64,000 nt of DNA from Roseospira marina (GTDB taxonomy: Bacteria > Pseudomonadota > Alphaproteobacteria > Rhodospirillales > Rhodospirillaceae), in assembly GCF_014197855.1 (NCBI RefSeq), contig NZ_JACIGJ010000007.1, positions 1-64,000 on the forward strand. Reading direction: 5' to 3'. Of the stretch, positions 15,932-23,831 are shown piece after piece. The notes beneath the pieces were generated by a model that saw nothing but the letters and a program-made list of their open reading frames with translations, did no database searches and was not told where the DNA came from. Each line of letters opens with the position of its first letter. The stretch's first letter is position 1. The translations under genes were made by a program, and so were the position numbers.

Positions 15932-16899
15932 GGTGTCCTCGTGTACGAAGGGGCGCGGGACGAGCGTGCGGAGACGGCCGATCCGGCCACGCCGAACGCG
16001 GTCAACGCGCCGTCGACAAGTGTCTGGACACCAACCGTCACCGCGAGCAGGTCGGCGGACCCGCCGGGGCTGATCCCCCGGTCGATGCATGCGGCATCCA
16101 AACGATGAATGGCCTCAAGGCCTTGGGATGTGAGAGCGCCGCCGGCGTCCAGAACCGCCCGCGCCTCGGCGCGGAGCCACTCCAGGGCACGGGGGCCGCC
16201 GCGCCATAGGACGGTGGTGTCCTCGGTCTCGGCGATCAGCGATATCAGGACGTGAATGAGCGCCCGTTCTATGGGCGCGTTGACGGCGCGGGCCTCGGCC
16301 AACGCCGGCAGGGCCGCGCGGGACAGGGTCGGGAACCCGTCCTCGACCTCACCGCGGATGCCCCGTGCGCCGTAGCGGACGAACAGGCGTTCGCCCGCCG
16401 TCGCGGGGGCGCGGTCGCGGCTCAGTTCGCGATCGCACAGACCGCGCGTCATCGCCGCCGCTTTCTGGAACAGGGCGTCGGCGGTGAGGTCGGTGTTCCG
16501 GCGGGACAGCAGACCCGCCGCCGCGCTCAGGATGCCGGCGGAAAACAGAAGGCCGCGCTGGGTGTTCACCCCGCCGGTCGCCCGCAAAAGGGCGGCCTCG
16601 TAGTCGCGGCCGATCTCCCGAACCAGCGGCAGCAGGGCGGTCGGATCGCCGACATGATTCCAGCCGGCTTCGGCACATTGATAGAAACAGGGCGTGATCG
16701 CCGCCGTCGAGACCAGAAAGGTCCGCAGCGACATGTCACGATGAGCGCCATTGGACCGGGCTGTGACCAACCCGGGCTTGGGATGCGTGGACACTTCCAG
16801 AAGAGCGCCGGCGACGAACGCGGATCCGATCCGCCACCAGGGTTCCAGGCTTTGTTCCGCGGCCCTTTTTTGGACACGGGTACGCCGCGCGAATTCCAT
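15928..16899 (-). CDS. madG: Triphosphoribosyl-dephospho-CoA synthase MadG
   Basis: Encodes 323 residues of the CitG/MdcB family. Signatures are STHPKPGLVT (about residues 37-46), GGVNTQRGLLFSAG (nucleotide site) and GISPGGSADLLAVT near the C-terminus. It makes the prosthetic-group precursor from ATP and dephospho-CoA, which MadK then attaches to MadE. It is the first gene of the operon, with about 630 non-coding bases before it. The start at ATG 16899 is the first in frame but has a weak ribosome site; a slightly later start is possible. Confidence 0.92.
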   Translation of the reverse strand: MEFARRTRVQKRAAEQSLEPWWRIGSAFVAGALLEVSTHPKPGLVTARSNGAHRDMSLRTFLVSTAAITPCFYQCAEAGWNHVGDPTALLPLVREIGRDYEAALLRATGGVNTQRGLLFSAGILSAAAGLLSRRNTDLTADALFQKAAAMTRGLCDRELSRDRAPATAGERLFVRYGARGIRGEVEDGFPTLSRAALPALAEARAVNAPIERALIHVLISLIAETEDTTVLWRGGPRALEWLRAEARAVLDAGGALTSQGLEAIHRLDAACIDRGISPGGSADLLAVTVGVQTLVDGALTAFGVAGSAVSARSSRAPSYTRTP

Positions 16900-17073
16900 G
16901 GACGTTGGCCCATAGCTTCAGTCGGCGGCCGCGATACGACGCGCGCCAGCGACTGCGGCTGGTGTCCCTGCGCGCGCATACCCGCACAGTCGACACGGCC
17001 GTTAGTGGGTCACCTTCACAAAATTCACGTAATCACACGGTGATATCGTTTGACGGAAAGTCGGCTATCCTAA

Positions 17074-17086
17074 AGTATGTCATACT
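17074..17086. promoter_or_regulatory. 13-bp palindrome AGTATGTCATACT upstream of madG
   Basis: Perfect dyad with a single central base. It lies 175 bases before madG in a locally AT-rich segment. The shape (GTATGnCATAC) resembles operators of GntR/FadR-type repressors, which control malonate genes elsewhere, but no such regulator lies in the window. The same segment also carries the UAG cluster, so it could act as DNA operator or RNA target. Confidence 0.5.
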
Positions 17087-17174
17087 AAAGGAGGGAACCA
17101 GCCAACTTGATCACGATGTCACGAGCCATCCCAGATGGCGCTTACGGCACCACACACTTGGTGGCGCATCACAC

Positions 17175-17194
17175 AGCCCCGGACCTCCGGGGCT
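17175..17194. other. Perfect GC-rich stem-loop in the mad leader
   Basis: AGCCCCGG, four bases, CCGGGGCT gives an 8-bp stem. It is not followed by a T-run on either strand. It may be part of a larger leader fold with neighbouring pairings. Confidence 0.5.
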
Positions 17195-17530
17195 ACCTCT
17201 GGGGCTGGACTTCCGCCCGCCCTGAAGTGGCCATATTTCTTACTCAGTTCGCGCCGAATGTCCAGATCAAACGTGCGCAAGCAATATGCATGGCTGAACT
17301 GCACCGCGTTTGCCCATCCCAAGCGGCCGTCAGAGCCCCCACTGCGGATGAAAACCCTTCTAACGCCCTAAAGACGGGCGCCGTCGGGACGACGAACGGG
17401 CCGGACGGCGGAGCGAACGGACGCCTCTTTCGTGAGCAGCGCTGCCGAAAAAGCCGGCACGCCCCCGAGTCGCGTCCGGTTCGACCGGATCAACCGCCCC
17501 CCCGACTCGTCCGGTCCATCGCGTCCCTGC

Positions 17531-17947
17531 TCAGATATGCATAACGCCGAAGCCCATGCGCTCATGATTGGTCTCGGGATGGAAGGCGGACTCGCCGTGG
17601 GCCGCGATCACGATCCAGCGACCGTCGGACACAATGGCGACCTTGAGCTTCAGGCTCGATTCCGCCGCCACATCCGAGGTCACACCCTTCAGGCACTCCA
17701 GCCCGGCGTGGATCACCGCGTGGATCTCGTTGTGCTGGTGGTGGACGACGTGGCTGTGAAGCGCACAGGTGACCAGGGAGCGAACGAAACTCTTGGTTAC
17801 TTCCGACTGAATGCCGCTCACAAACGTAACGCCAATCTTAAGGCGCGTTTTCTCGGCAATGTACGCCTTGAATTCGTCCTCTTCCTCACGGGAACTGATC
17901 GCCGCAAGAATGGCATACTTGCCAAGGCGGTTCGGATGAATATCCAT
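17531..17947 (-). CDS. HutP-family RNA-binding antiterminator-like protein
   Basis: Encodes 138 residues from ATG 17947 (MDIHPNRLGKYAIL), with AGGGGA 8 bases upstream. The protein aligns over its length with Bacillus HutP: RLGKYAILAAIS at the start, EIHAVIHAGLECLKGVT (residues 74-90) matching the HutP ESHALYHATMEALHGVT block, and a C-terminus NHERMGFGVMHI matching HETFGVGINHI. The metal-coordinating histidines of HutP correspond to H76, H80 and H128 here. HutP hexamers bind L-histidine and Mg2+ and then UAG-rich mRNA to prevent termination. There are no histidine-use genes nearby; the gene lies upstream of, and on the same strand as, the malonate operon, so that operon is its likely target (inference). 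Family assignment is confident, function is not. Confidence 0.85.
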   Translation of the reverse strand: MDIHPNRLGKYAILAAISSREEEDEFKAYIAEKTRLKIGVTFVSGIQSEVTKSFVRSLVTCALHSHVVHHQHNEIHAVIHAGLECLKGVTSDVAAESSLKLKVAIVSDGRWIVIAAHGESAFHPETNHERMGFGVMHI

Positions 17948-18319
17948 GGCTTTCCCCTATGATTGCAGGATCATCACCGCCTGCATAACTCGTTGGCATT
18001 TTGGGGCCGCCTGTATACCGACTTCCTTGCCGTTACGCACTTGGAAAATATTACCTATAATCTGTAGGAGACTACCCGCAATACGAAGACGGCCGTCCGT
18101 ACGATTTGCGTTAAAGCATCGGAAAACTTCATTCCGTCTTTTTCTGTCTTTTCGCAGGAATCTTACGACCATGGTCGCGACTCGGCGGGATCCCATTCGG
18201 CCGTCGCTCAAACCGGCCCCCGCCCTGAGCCCCGCGAACACGAGATCGCCGCCCATGAGGCCGACGGCCTAGGCACGGATGATCCCACGCTCCGCCGGGC
18301 TGAGCGAAGCCGGTCCGAA
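17948..18319 (-). promoter_or_regulatory. Gene-free AT-richer region upstream of the hutP-like gene, with a possible promoter
   Basis: No coding frame of quality is seen. On the minus strand TTGCGG (18081-18076) and TATAGG (18059-18054) are 16 bases apart, about 105 bases before the ATG; this is a weak sigma-70-like candidate. GTAG/CTAC pairing lies between them. The rest of the stretch, up to the dehydrogenase stop at 18320, shows nothing I can name. Confidence 0.3.
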
Positions 18320-19744
18320 TCACGCCTCAGCCGCGAACCGCAGCGCCATGGATGCGCGATAGCGGGGGTCCCCGGTTACCGCGTGAATGTGGTCGAGCGT
18401 CGCCAGAACCCGGCCAAGGCCAATTTCCCGCCCCCACCCGATCGGTCCCTTGGGGTAGTTGACGCCGGACCGCATGGCCGCATCGACGCCGGCTTCGTCC
18501 GCGACGCCCTGCATCACGGCCTCGAAGCCCTCGTTCGCCAGCATGGCGATGGTCCGCATCACCACAAGGCCGGGCCAGTCGGGCAGCCGTGTGGCGACGA
18601 TCCCCAGGGCATCGAGGCTCGTCCGCAGCCGATGCACCACAGCGTCCGGCACGTCGGGGGAGGTGGCGAAGCCCAAGCGCCTGCCGGTCTCCGGGGTGAT
18701 GAGGTCGCAAACGACGACGGGCGTGCCTCGCGCCCGCGCCAGGCGGGCGGCCGTTCGCCCATCGGTCGACGTGACGAGGACGCCGTCCACCTCCATCTCC
18801 CGCGCGGGATCAAAGCCGGGGATCGGCGGGGCGTCGGACGGGCCGGTCAGGGTCGCGGGGCGCGGCGGCGCGGCACCGGCCGCGTAGCTGTAGACCCCCT
18901 GCCCCGTCTTCCGCCCCAGACGTCCGGCATTGACCAGTTCGAGCTGCGTGATCGAGGGGCGGAAGCGCGGGTCCTGGTAAAAGGCATCGAACACCGACCG
19001 GCAGACGGCGTAGTTCACATCGTGGCCGATCAGGTCCATCAGCGCGAACGGCCCCATCCGGAACCCGGCCCCCTCGGTCAGCAGCGCGTCGAGGGTCGCC
19101 GGATCCGCCACCTGCTCCTCGTACAGGCGCAGAGCCTCGGCATAGTAGGGCCGTGCCACCCGGTTGACGATGAACCCGGGGGTCGACTTGGCGTGCACGG
19201 CGATCTTGCCCCAGGCCTCCGCCGTCGCGTACGCGGTGGCGGCCACCGTCGGCGCCGTAGCGACGCCCGAGATGACCTCGACCAATTTCATGATCGGGGC
19301 GGGGTTGAAGAAATGCAGACCGATCAGGCGCTCGGGCCGGGCCAGCGGCCGCGCGATCGCGGTGACGGAGAGTGAGGACGTGTTGGTCGCCAGAAGGACG
19401 TCCGGGCCGACGATCTCCTCCAGCGCCGTGAAAAGCTGCCGCTTGGCGTCAAGGTCCTCGACGATCGCCTCAAGGACCAGGGCGGCGTCCGCCATGGCAT
19501 CCAGGGCGGCGACGGTTTCGATCCGCCCGAGCAGCGCGTCGCGCGCCGCCGCCGTCATCTTACCCCGGGCCACCACCTTGGCCAGCCCCTCGGCGATCCG
19601 GGCTTTGCCCGCGTCGGCCGCGCCCGCGACCGCATCGAACAGCCGCACCGGATGGCCGGCGGCAGCGGCCACCTGCGCGATGCCGCCCCCCATGGTGCCC
19701 GCGCCGACGACACCGATGGCCCGATCTGTCGCGATCGACGTCAT
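18320..19744 (-). CDS. 3-hydroxyacyl-CoA dehydrogenase, long PaaH-like form
   Basis: Encodes 474 residues from ATG 19744 (MTSIATDRAIGVVGAG), with GGGAG 8 bases upstream. A Rossmann NAD site GVVGAGTMGGGIAQ is near residue 10, and the catalytic region contains LHFFNPAPIMKLVEV (His) and the conserved KSTPGFIVNRV. A second copy of the C-terminal domain (GVNYPKGPIGWGREIG) gives the about 475-residue layout of E. coli PaaH, unlike the 280-residue butyryl form. It oxidises 3-hydroxyacyl-CoA to 3-oxoacyl-CoA. No other phenylacetate or beta-oxidation gene adjoins it, so the exact substrate is open. Confidence 0.88.
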   Translation of the reverse strand: MTSIATDRAIGVVGAGTMGGGIAQVAAAAGHPVRLFDAVAGAADAGKARIAEGLAKVVARGKMTAAARDALLGRIETVAALDAMADAALVLEAIVEDLDAKRQLFTALEEIVGPDVLLATNTSSLSVTAIARPLARPERLIGLHFFNPAPIMKLVEVISGVATAPTVAATAYATAEAWGKIAVHAKSTPGFIVNRVARPYYAEALRLYEEQVADPATLDALLTEGAGFRMGPFALMDLIGHDVNYAVCRSVFDAFYQDPRFRPSITQLELVNAGRLGRKTGQGVYSYAAGAAPPRPATLTGPSDAPPIPGFDPAREMEVDGVLVTSTDGRTAARLARARGTPVVVCDLITPETGRRLGFATSPDVPDAVVHRLRTSLDALGIVATRLPDWPGLVVMRTIAMLANEGFEAVMQGVADEAGVDAAMRSGVNYPKGPIGWGREIGLGRVLATLDHIHAVTGDPRYRASMALRFAAEA

Positions 19745-19787
19745 TCGCCCGCTCCCTTGCGCCACTCCCCGCCCGTCGTCCGGTCGC

Positions 19788-19822
19788 CCGGCGACGCACG
19801 ATGTCTGTTCGGGCGTCGCCGG
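19788..19822. other. Hairpin between the isochorismatase-type gene and the 3-hydroxyacyl-CoA dehydrogenase gene
   Basis: CCGGCGACG (19788-19796) and CGTCGCCGG (19814-19822) are perfect 9-bp arms with a 17-base loop. It lies 31 bases past the stop of the hydrolase gene on the same strand. It may end or attenuate that transcript; no T-run follows. Confidence 0.4.
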
Positions 19823-19853
19823 ATCTGACGGGGCGTCGGACACCCGGGTTATA

Positions 19854-20483
19854 TCAGACCGTGTCGGCCGCCGCCGCGATGTCGGCGAGGATCGCCTCGA
19901 CCGTCTGCACCCGGCAGTAGCCGCCGAACGCCTTCAGCGCCTGCTCGTGCCGGGCGTCGGTCTTGGCCACGCAGGCATCGGCGGCACAGACCATGTAGAA
20001 CCCCAGGTCGGCGCCATCGCGCACCGCCATGTCGACGCACTGGTCGGTCAGTAGGCCGGCCACGATCACGTTGGTGATCCCCATGTTGCGCAGGACATAA
20101 GCGAGAATGGTGGAGTTGAAGACGCCGGAGGAGGTCTTGGGCAGGACGATATCGTCGGCGGCCTTGCGCGCCTCGGGCAGCACGGCGGCCAGCGGCGAGC
20201 CTTTCGGCACCAGGATGTCCGACAGCTTGTGGTCCAGGCTGCGGTCGCGACCGTCGGCGGTCAGGGCTTCGATGACGGTGTAGACGATCTCGCAGCCCTG
20301 CGCGCGGGCGCCGTCCACCAGCCGGGTCAGAGCCGGCAGCATGCGGTTCGACAGCGCCCGGGCGTATTCGGGATAGGCCTCCAGCAGCGCGGGCTCGACC
20401 TCGGCCGCCTGCACATCCACGACGACGACCGCCGTCCTGGCCGGGGTCAGGGGCCAGTTGCGGACCGGATCCACATACTTCAC
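19854..20483 (-). CDS. Isochorismatase-superfamily cysteine hydrolase (copy 1)
   Basis: Encodes 209 residues from GTG 20483, with GGGAGGG 7 bases before it; the start overlaps the upstream gene's stop as GTGA. The catalytic triad of the family is visible as D23 (VVVDVQ), K116 (VLPKTSSG) and C149 (TDQCVD), which marks true amidohydrolases of this superfamily (for example maleamate, N-carbamoylsarcosine or biuret hydrolases). It closely resembles the other 209-residue hydrolase at 24826-25455, including GRDRSLDxKLS and AYVLRNMGI. It is probably co-transcribed with the N-formylglutamate amidohydrolase-type gene. Substrate unknown. Confidence 0.85.
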   Translation of the reverse strand: MKYVDPVRNWPLTPARTAVVVVDVQAAEVEPALLEAYPEYARALSNRMLPALTRLVDGARAQGCEIVYTVIEALTADGRDRSLDHKLSDILVPKGSPLAAVLPEARKAADDIVLPKTSSGVFNSTILAYVLRNMGITNVIVAGLLTDQCVDMAVRDGADLGFYMVCAADACVAKTDARHEQALKAFGGYCRVQTVEAILADIAAAADTV

Positions 20484-21346
20484 AGCGGTCCCTCCCGTGT
20501 GATGGTGACGTCCTCCAGGGCGATCCCGACCGCGCGCGCCGCCTGAATCAGCGCAGGGGTCAGCACACCGGCCCATTGGTCCACGCCGGTCGGGTCGCGG
20601 ATCAGGTCGTTGCGGACCTCGATCTCGACGCTGGGCAGGCCCCGGTCCTCGCCGTGCACGGGCACAGTGTAGTCGCTGGTCCGGCTCATGACGTAGGGTT
20701 CGTTGCGGCCCACCACCCGCTCCCCCAGGGTTCGGGCCAGACCATCGAACAGCGCCGGCGACAACACCGGGTCCCGGTCGTACAGCACGCCGACGTGCCA
20801 GGGACGGGGGGTGCCGTAGAACACCGGGGTAAAGCTGTGGATGCTGACGAACACCGTGGGCGTGCTCGCCGCCGCGCGGGCCTCCAGGACCGACGCGATG
20901 TGATCCTGATACGGTTGCCAGATCGCCGCCGTGCGGGCCGCGACTTCCTCCGGGGACAGATCCACATTGCCGGGCACCGGAATGCCCTCGCCGTGCTCCG
21001 GGATGAAGTCGGGGGCCGTGGTCGGGCGGTTGCCGTCGCAGACCATGCGAGAGTACGGCTGATGGATCAACGGCGCGTTCAGGCGTGTGGCGATGGCACG
21101 GGCCAGATCCAGCGCTCCGATGTCCCACATGAAGTGCTTGGCCAAGTGCTCCTCAGCCAGACCGAGAGAGCCCAGCCGCGCCGGGATGCGCCGCCCGCCG
21201 TGTTCACACACCACCACGGCGGGGCTGGTGCCGTTCGGGTTCTCATGGGCGACGGGCGCCGGTTCGCCTTCGGACAGCACACCGGACGCCAAACCGTTCA
21301 AAGCGTCGCGAGGGTTCACACCAGTCTCCCCTTGCAGATACGACAA
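20480..21346 (-). CDS. N-formylglutamate amidohydrolase-family protein
   Basis: Encodes 288 residues. Family features are VVCEHGGRRIP (about residues 45-55, metal/active-site His), LARAIATRLNAPLIHQPYSRMVCDGNR and VSIHSFTPVF, with SVEIEVRNDLI near the end. Family members cleave N-formyl or related amide bonds of amino acids in the cytoplasm. Here it is not with hut genes but overlaps an isochorismatase-type amidohydrolase and faces a LIV-type ABC transporter across a shared promoter region. A deformylase/amidase pair acting on an imported N-acyl amide is a reasonable inference. Confidence 0.83.
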   Translation of the reverse strand: MSYLQGETGVNPRDALNGLASGVLSEGEPAPVAHENPNGTSPAVVVCEHGGRRIPARLGSLGLAEEHLAKHFMWDIGALDLARAIATRLNAPLIHQPYSRMVCDGNRPTTAPDFIPEHGEGIPVPGNVDLSPEEVAARTAAIWQPYQDHIASVLEARAAASTPTVFVSIHSFTPVFYGTPRPWHVGVLYDRDPVLSPALFDGLARTLGERVVGRNEPYVMSRTSDYTVPVHGEDRGLPSVEIEVRNDLIRDPTGVDQWAGVLTPALIQAARAVGIALEDVTITREGPL

Positions 21347-21355
21347 ATATCATGC

Positions 21356-21382
21356 ACATTTCGTGTCTATGGGTCGAAATGT
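21356..21382. promoter_or_regulatory. Operator-like inverted repeat and promoter in the divergent region
   Basis: ACATTTCG (21356-21363) and CGAAATGT (21375-21382) are perfect arms 19 bases apart centre to centre, about two helical turns. On the minus strand a consensus TTGACA (21385-21380) overlaps the right arm, with GAAATG 17 bases further as a poor -10. A dimeric repressor could control both the hydrolase pair and the ABC genes from here. The regulator is not identified. Confidence 0.55.
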
Positions 21383-21433
21383 CAAATTTCTTTTGTCCGC
21401 ACCACACCAGGATTCCCGTAGCAGGACCCCCGC

Positions 21434-22222
21434 ATGACGCTGTTGCAGGCAACGGATGTCGGCAAGCACTTCGGCGGCGTGATCGCCCTCTCACGGTTCT
21501 CGCTCACCATAGAGCCGGGTGATCTGCTCGGGCTGATCGGACCAAACGGGGCCGGCAAGACCACGGCCTTCAACGTCATCACCGGCGTCCTGCGTCCCAG
21601 CGAGGGGCATATCGCGTTCGACGGCCGCGACGTCACCCGGGCGTCGCCGGAACGCCGGGCCCGCCTGGGCATGGTGCGGACCTTTCAGAACATCCGCCTG
21701 TTCGATGATCTGACGGTGCGTCAGAACGTGATGGCGGGGGCGCACGCCGCAGCCTCGGCCTCGCCGGTTGAAAGCGTCCTGGGCCTGCCGCGTGGGCGCG
21801 CGGCCGAACGGCGCATTCGCGCCATCGCCGACGCGATGATCGAACGCACCGCGCTGGAGCCGTTCGCGGGGCAGACGGCGGGCGCACTGTCCTACGGCGA
21901 CCGGCGGCGGGTGGAGATCGCCCGCGCCCTGGCCGGCGCCCCCCGGCTGCTGCTGCTGGACGAGCCGGCGGCGGGCATGAACGACTCCGAAAAGCACGCC
22001 CTGTCGGCCCTGATCGACTCCCTGAACCGGGAGGACGGCCTGACCATCGTGCTGGTGGAGCACAACATCACCATGGTGGCGGCGCTGTGCCGGCGGCTGG
22101 TCGTCATGAACAAGGGCGAGGTGATCGCCGAGGGGGCGGCCGCCGACGTCCTGCGTCAGCCGGAGGTGCGCGAGGTCTACCTGGGCCGCCGCCGCCCGCA
22201 GGGGGAGGCCGCCGCATGCTGA
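21434..22222 (+). CDS. LIV-type ABC transporter ATP-binding protein (LivG-like)
   Basis: Encodes 262 residues: Walker A GPNGAGKTT (about residues 36-44), Q-loop in VRTFQNIRLF, signature LSYGDRRRVEIARALA (LSYGD replacing LSGGQ, usual for LivG), Walker B LLLLDEPAAGM. It belongs to the hydrophobic amino acid/urea/amide uptake family. It is first of four overlapping transporter genes; livF-type ATG overlaps its stop by 7 bases. No periplasmic binding protein gene accompanies the set in this window. Confidence 0.93.
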   Translation: MTLLQATDVGKHFGGVIALSRFSLTIEPGDLLGLIGPNGAGKTTAFNVITGVLRPSEGHIAFDGRDVTRASPERRARLGMVRTFQNIRLFDDLTVRQNVMAGAHAAASASPVESVLGLPRGRAAERRIRAIADAMIERTALEPFAGQTAGALSYGDRRRVEIARALAGAPRLLLLDEPAAGMNDSEKHALSALIDSLNREDGLTIVLVEHNITMVAALCRRLVVMNKGEVIAEGAAADVLRQPEVREVYLGRRRPQGEAAAC

Positions 22223-22941
22223 CCGTGGAGGGACTGCAGGTCACCCGGGGCCGCACCCGCGTTCTGACCGATCTGACGCTCGAGGTCGGCGCGGGCGAGA
22301 TCGCAGCACTCATCGGCTCCAACGGGGCCGGCAAGACCACCACGCTGATGGCGCTATCGGGGCTGCTGCCCATCGCCCAGGGCACGGCCACACTGCGCCT
22401 GGACGGCCAGACCTTCGATCTGACGCGCGCGGACCCGGCGAAGCTGGTGCGGGCCGGGCTGGTGCATTGCCCCGAGGGGCGCCAGATTTTCACCCGCCTG
22501 ACCATCGAGGAAAACCTGCGCCTCGGCGCCTTCCTCAACCGCGATGAGGCGCGGGTGCGGGCGCTGATGGACGAAATCTATGCGCTGTTTCCGGTGCTGC
22601 GGGAGCGGCGGCATGAGGCCGCCGGCGGGCTGTCCGGCGGGGAACAGATGATGCTGGCCATCGGCCGCGCGCTGATGGGGGAGCCGCGCCTGCTGCTGCT
22701 CGACGAGCCGTCGTTGGGGCTGGCGCCGCAGGTGACCGAACGGATCTTCGACACCCTGCGCGACCTGAACGCCGAGCGCGGGGTCACCCTGCTGCTGGTG
22801 GAGCAGAACGCCATGATGGCGCTCGACATCGCCCACCGGGGCTTCGTCATTCGCGAGGGCCGCGTGGAACTGGCCGGGTCCGGCCGCGACCTGCTGGAGG
22901 ATCCGCATGTGATGGGCGCCTACCTGGGACTTTCCGCATGA
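22216..22941 (+). CDS. LIV-type ABC transporter ATP-binding protein (LivF-like)
   Basis: Encodes 241 residues from ATG 22216 (MLTVEGLQV). Walker A is GSNGAGKTTT, LivF-type CPEGRQIFTRLTIEENL follows the Q-loop region, the signature is LSGGEQMMLAIGRAL and Walker B is LLLLDEPSLGLAP. It pairs with the LivG-like ATPase. It overlaps the following permease gene by 4 bases. Confidence 0.93.
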   Translation: MLTVEGLQVTRGRTRVLTDLTLEVGAGEIAALIGSNGAGKTTTLMALSGLLPIAQGTATLRLDGQTFDLTRADPAKLVRAGLVHCPEGRQIFTRLTIEENLRLGAFLNRDEARVRALMDEIYALFPVLRERRHEAAGGLSGGEQMMLAIGRALMGEPRLLLLDEPSLGLAPQVTERIFDTLRDLNAERGVTLLLVEQNAMMALDIAHRGFVIREGRVELAGSGRDLLEDPHVMGAYLGLSA

Positions 22942-23831
22942 GCGACTACGCCATCCAGCAGATCGTCAACGGCCTGTCGCTGGGCAGCCTGTACGCGCTC
23001 GTGGCCATCGGGTTTTCGCTGATCTACGGCGTGATCCGGCTGGTGAACTTCGCCCACGGGGATCTGATGATGGTGGGCGCCTTCGCGACCTTCGGCCTGA
23101 TCGCCACGGATCACGTGCCGTGGGTGGTGCTGCCGCTGCTGGTGCTGGTCGCCGGGTTCCTGTCCGGCGGGCTGGTCGAGCGGCTGGCGTTCCGCTCCAT
23201 CCGGGGCGCGCCCATGATCACCGGGTTCATCGTCACGCTGTCGGTGTCGGTGGCGTTGCAGAACCTGGGGCTGATCCTGCTGGGCGCACAGCCGCGCAAC
23301 TTCTCCTTCCCGGCCGTGTTCCGCGAGCGGGTGGCGCTGGGTGGGATCGATGTCGCCATCATCGACCTGACCATCCCGGCCGTCACGCTGCTGTGCGCGG
23401 TGCTGCTGACCGTGTTCGTCAAGACGACACGGATGGGCATCGCCATGCGCGCGGTGTCGGAGAACACGCTGGCCGCCCGGCTGATGGGCATCTCCATCAA
23501 CCGGGTCGTGCTGCTGGTGTTCGGCATCGGCGGGGCGCTGGCGGCGCTGGCCGGGCTGTTCTGGGGGGGCAAGTTCGGCCAGATCGACCCGTTGATGGGC
23601 TTCGTGCCCGGCCTGAAGGCGTTCGTCGCGACCATCATCGGCGGGGTCGGCTCGCTGCCGGGGGCGATCCTGGGCGGTTACATTCTGGGCTTCGCCGAGG
23701 TGGCGTTCGTCGGGTTCTTGCCGGCCGCGTACGCCGGCTACCGCGATGCCTTCGTGTTCGGCCTGCTGATCCTGATCCTGCTGGTCCGGCCGAGCGGCCT
23801 GTTCGGCAGCACCGAGGAGGAGCGGGCATGA
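22938..23831 (+). CDS. LIV-type ABC transporter permease (LivH-like)
   Basis: Encodes 297 residues and about eight membrane helices. LivH features: QQIVNGLSLGSLYALVAIGFSLIYGVIRLVNFAHGDLMM at the start (given here as a described region, residues 7-45), and the coupling loop around RAVSENTLAARLMGI. GGVGSLPGAILGGYILG follows, another typical block. Overlaps of 4 bases at both ends show tight coupling in the operon. Confidence 0.93.
   Translation: MSDYAIQQIVNGLSLGSLYALVAIGFSLIYGVIRLVNFAHGDLMMVGAFATFGLIATDHVPWVVLPLLVLVAGFLSGGLVERLAFRSIRGAPMITGFIVTLSVSVALQNLGLILLGAQPRNFSFPAVFRERVALGGIDVAIIDLTIPAVTLLCAVLLTVFVKTTRMGIAMRAVSENTLAARLMGISINRVVLLVFGIGGALAALAGLFWGGKFGQIDPLMGFVPGLKAFVATIIGGVGSLPGAILGGYILGFAEVAFVGFLPAAYAGYRDAFVFGLLILILLVRPSGLFGSTEEERA

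Larger units (their letters stand above)
16900..17530 (-). other. 630-base gene-free leader between the hutP-like gene and madG
   Basis: No convincing gene is present on either strand. The region holds an AT-rich stretch with a 13-bp palindrome (17074-17086), three UAG triplets within 23 bases of the minus-strand RNA (17065-17087), a perfect stem-loop (17175-17194), a second possible pairing CACCA/TGGTG (about 17149-17163), and a degenerate copy of the window's 32-bp palindromic element (around 17490-17525) directly past the hutP-like stop. Such a long structured leader after an antiterminator-family gene suggests RNA-level control of the mad operon. The promoter position is not resolved. Confidence 0.55.

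Noticed and set aside
17119-17322. A 67-residue minus-strand frame (TTG start) in the mad leader
   Set aside because: No ribosome-binding site, no recognisable family, and it runs through the stem-loops; a leader peptide cannot be excluded but I see no support.
17481-17500. GGTTCGACC motif as a possible tRNA T-loop
   Set aside because: No acceptor stem or anticodon arm can be formed around it; it belongs to the degenerate palindromic element.
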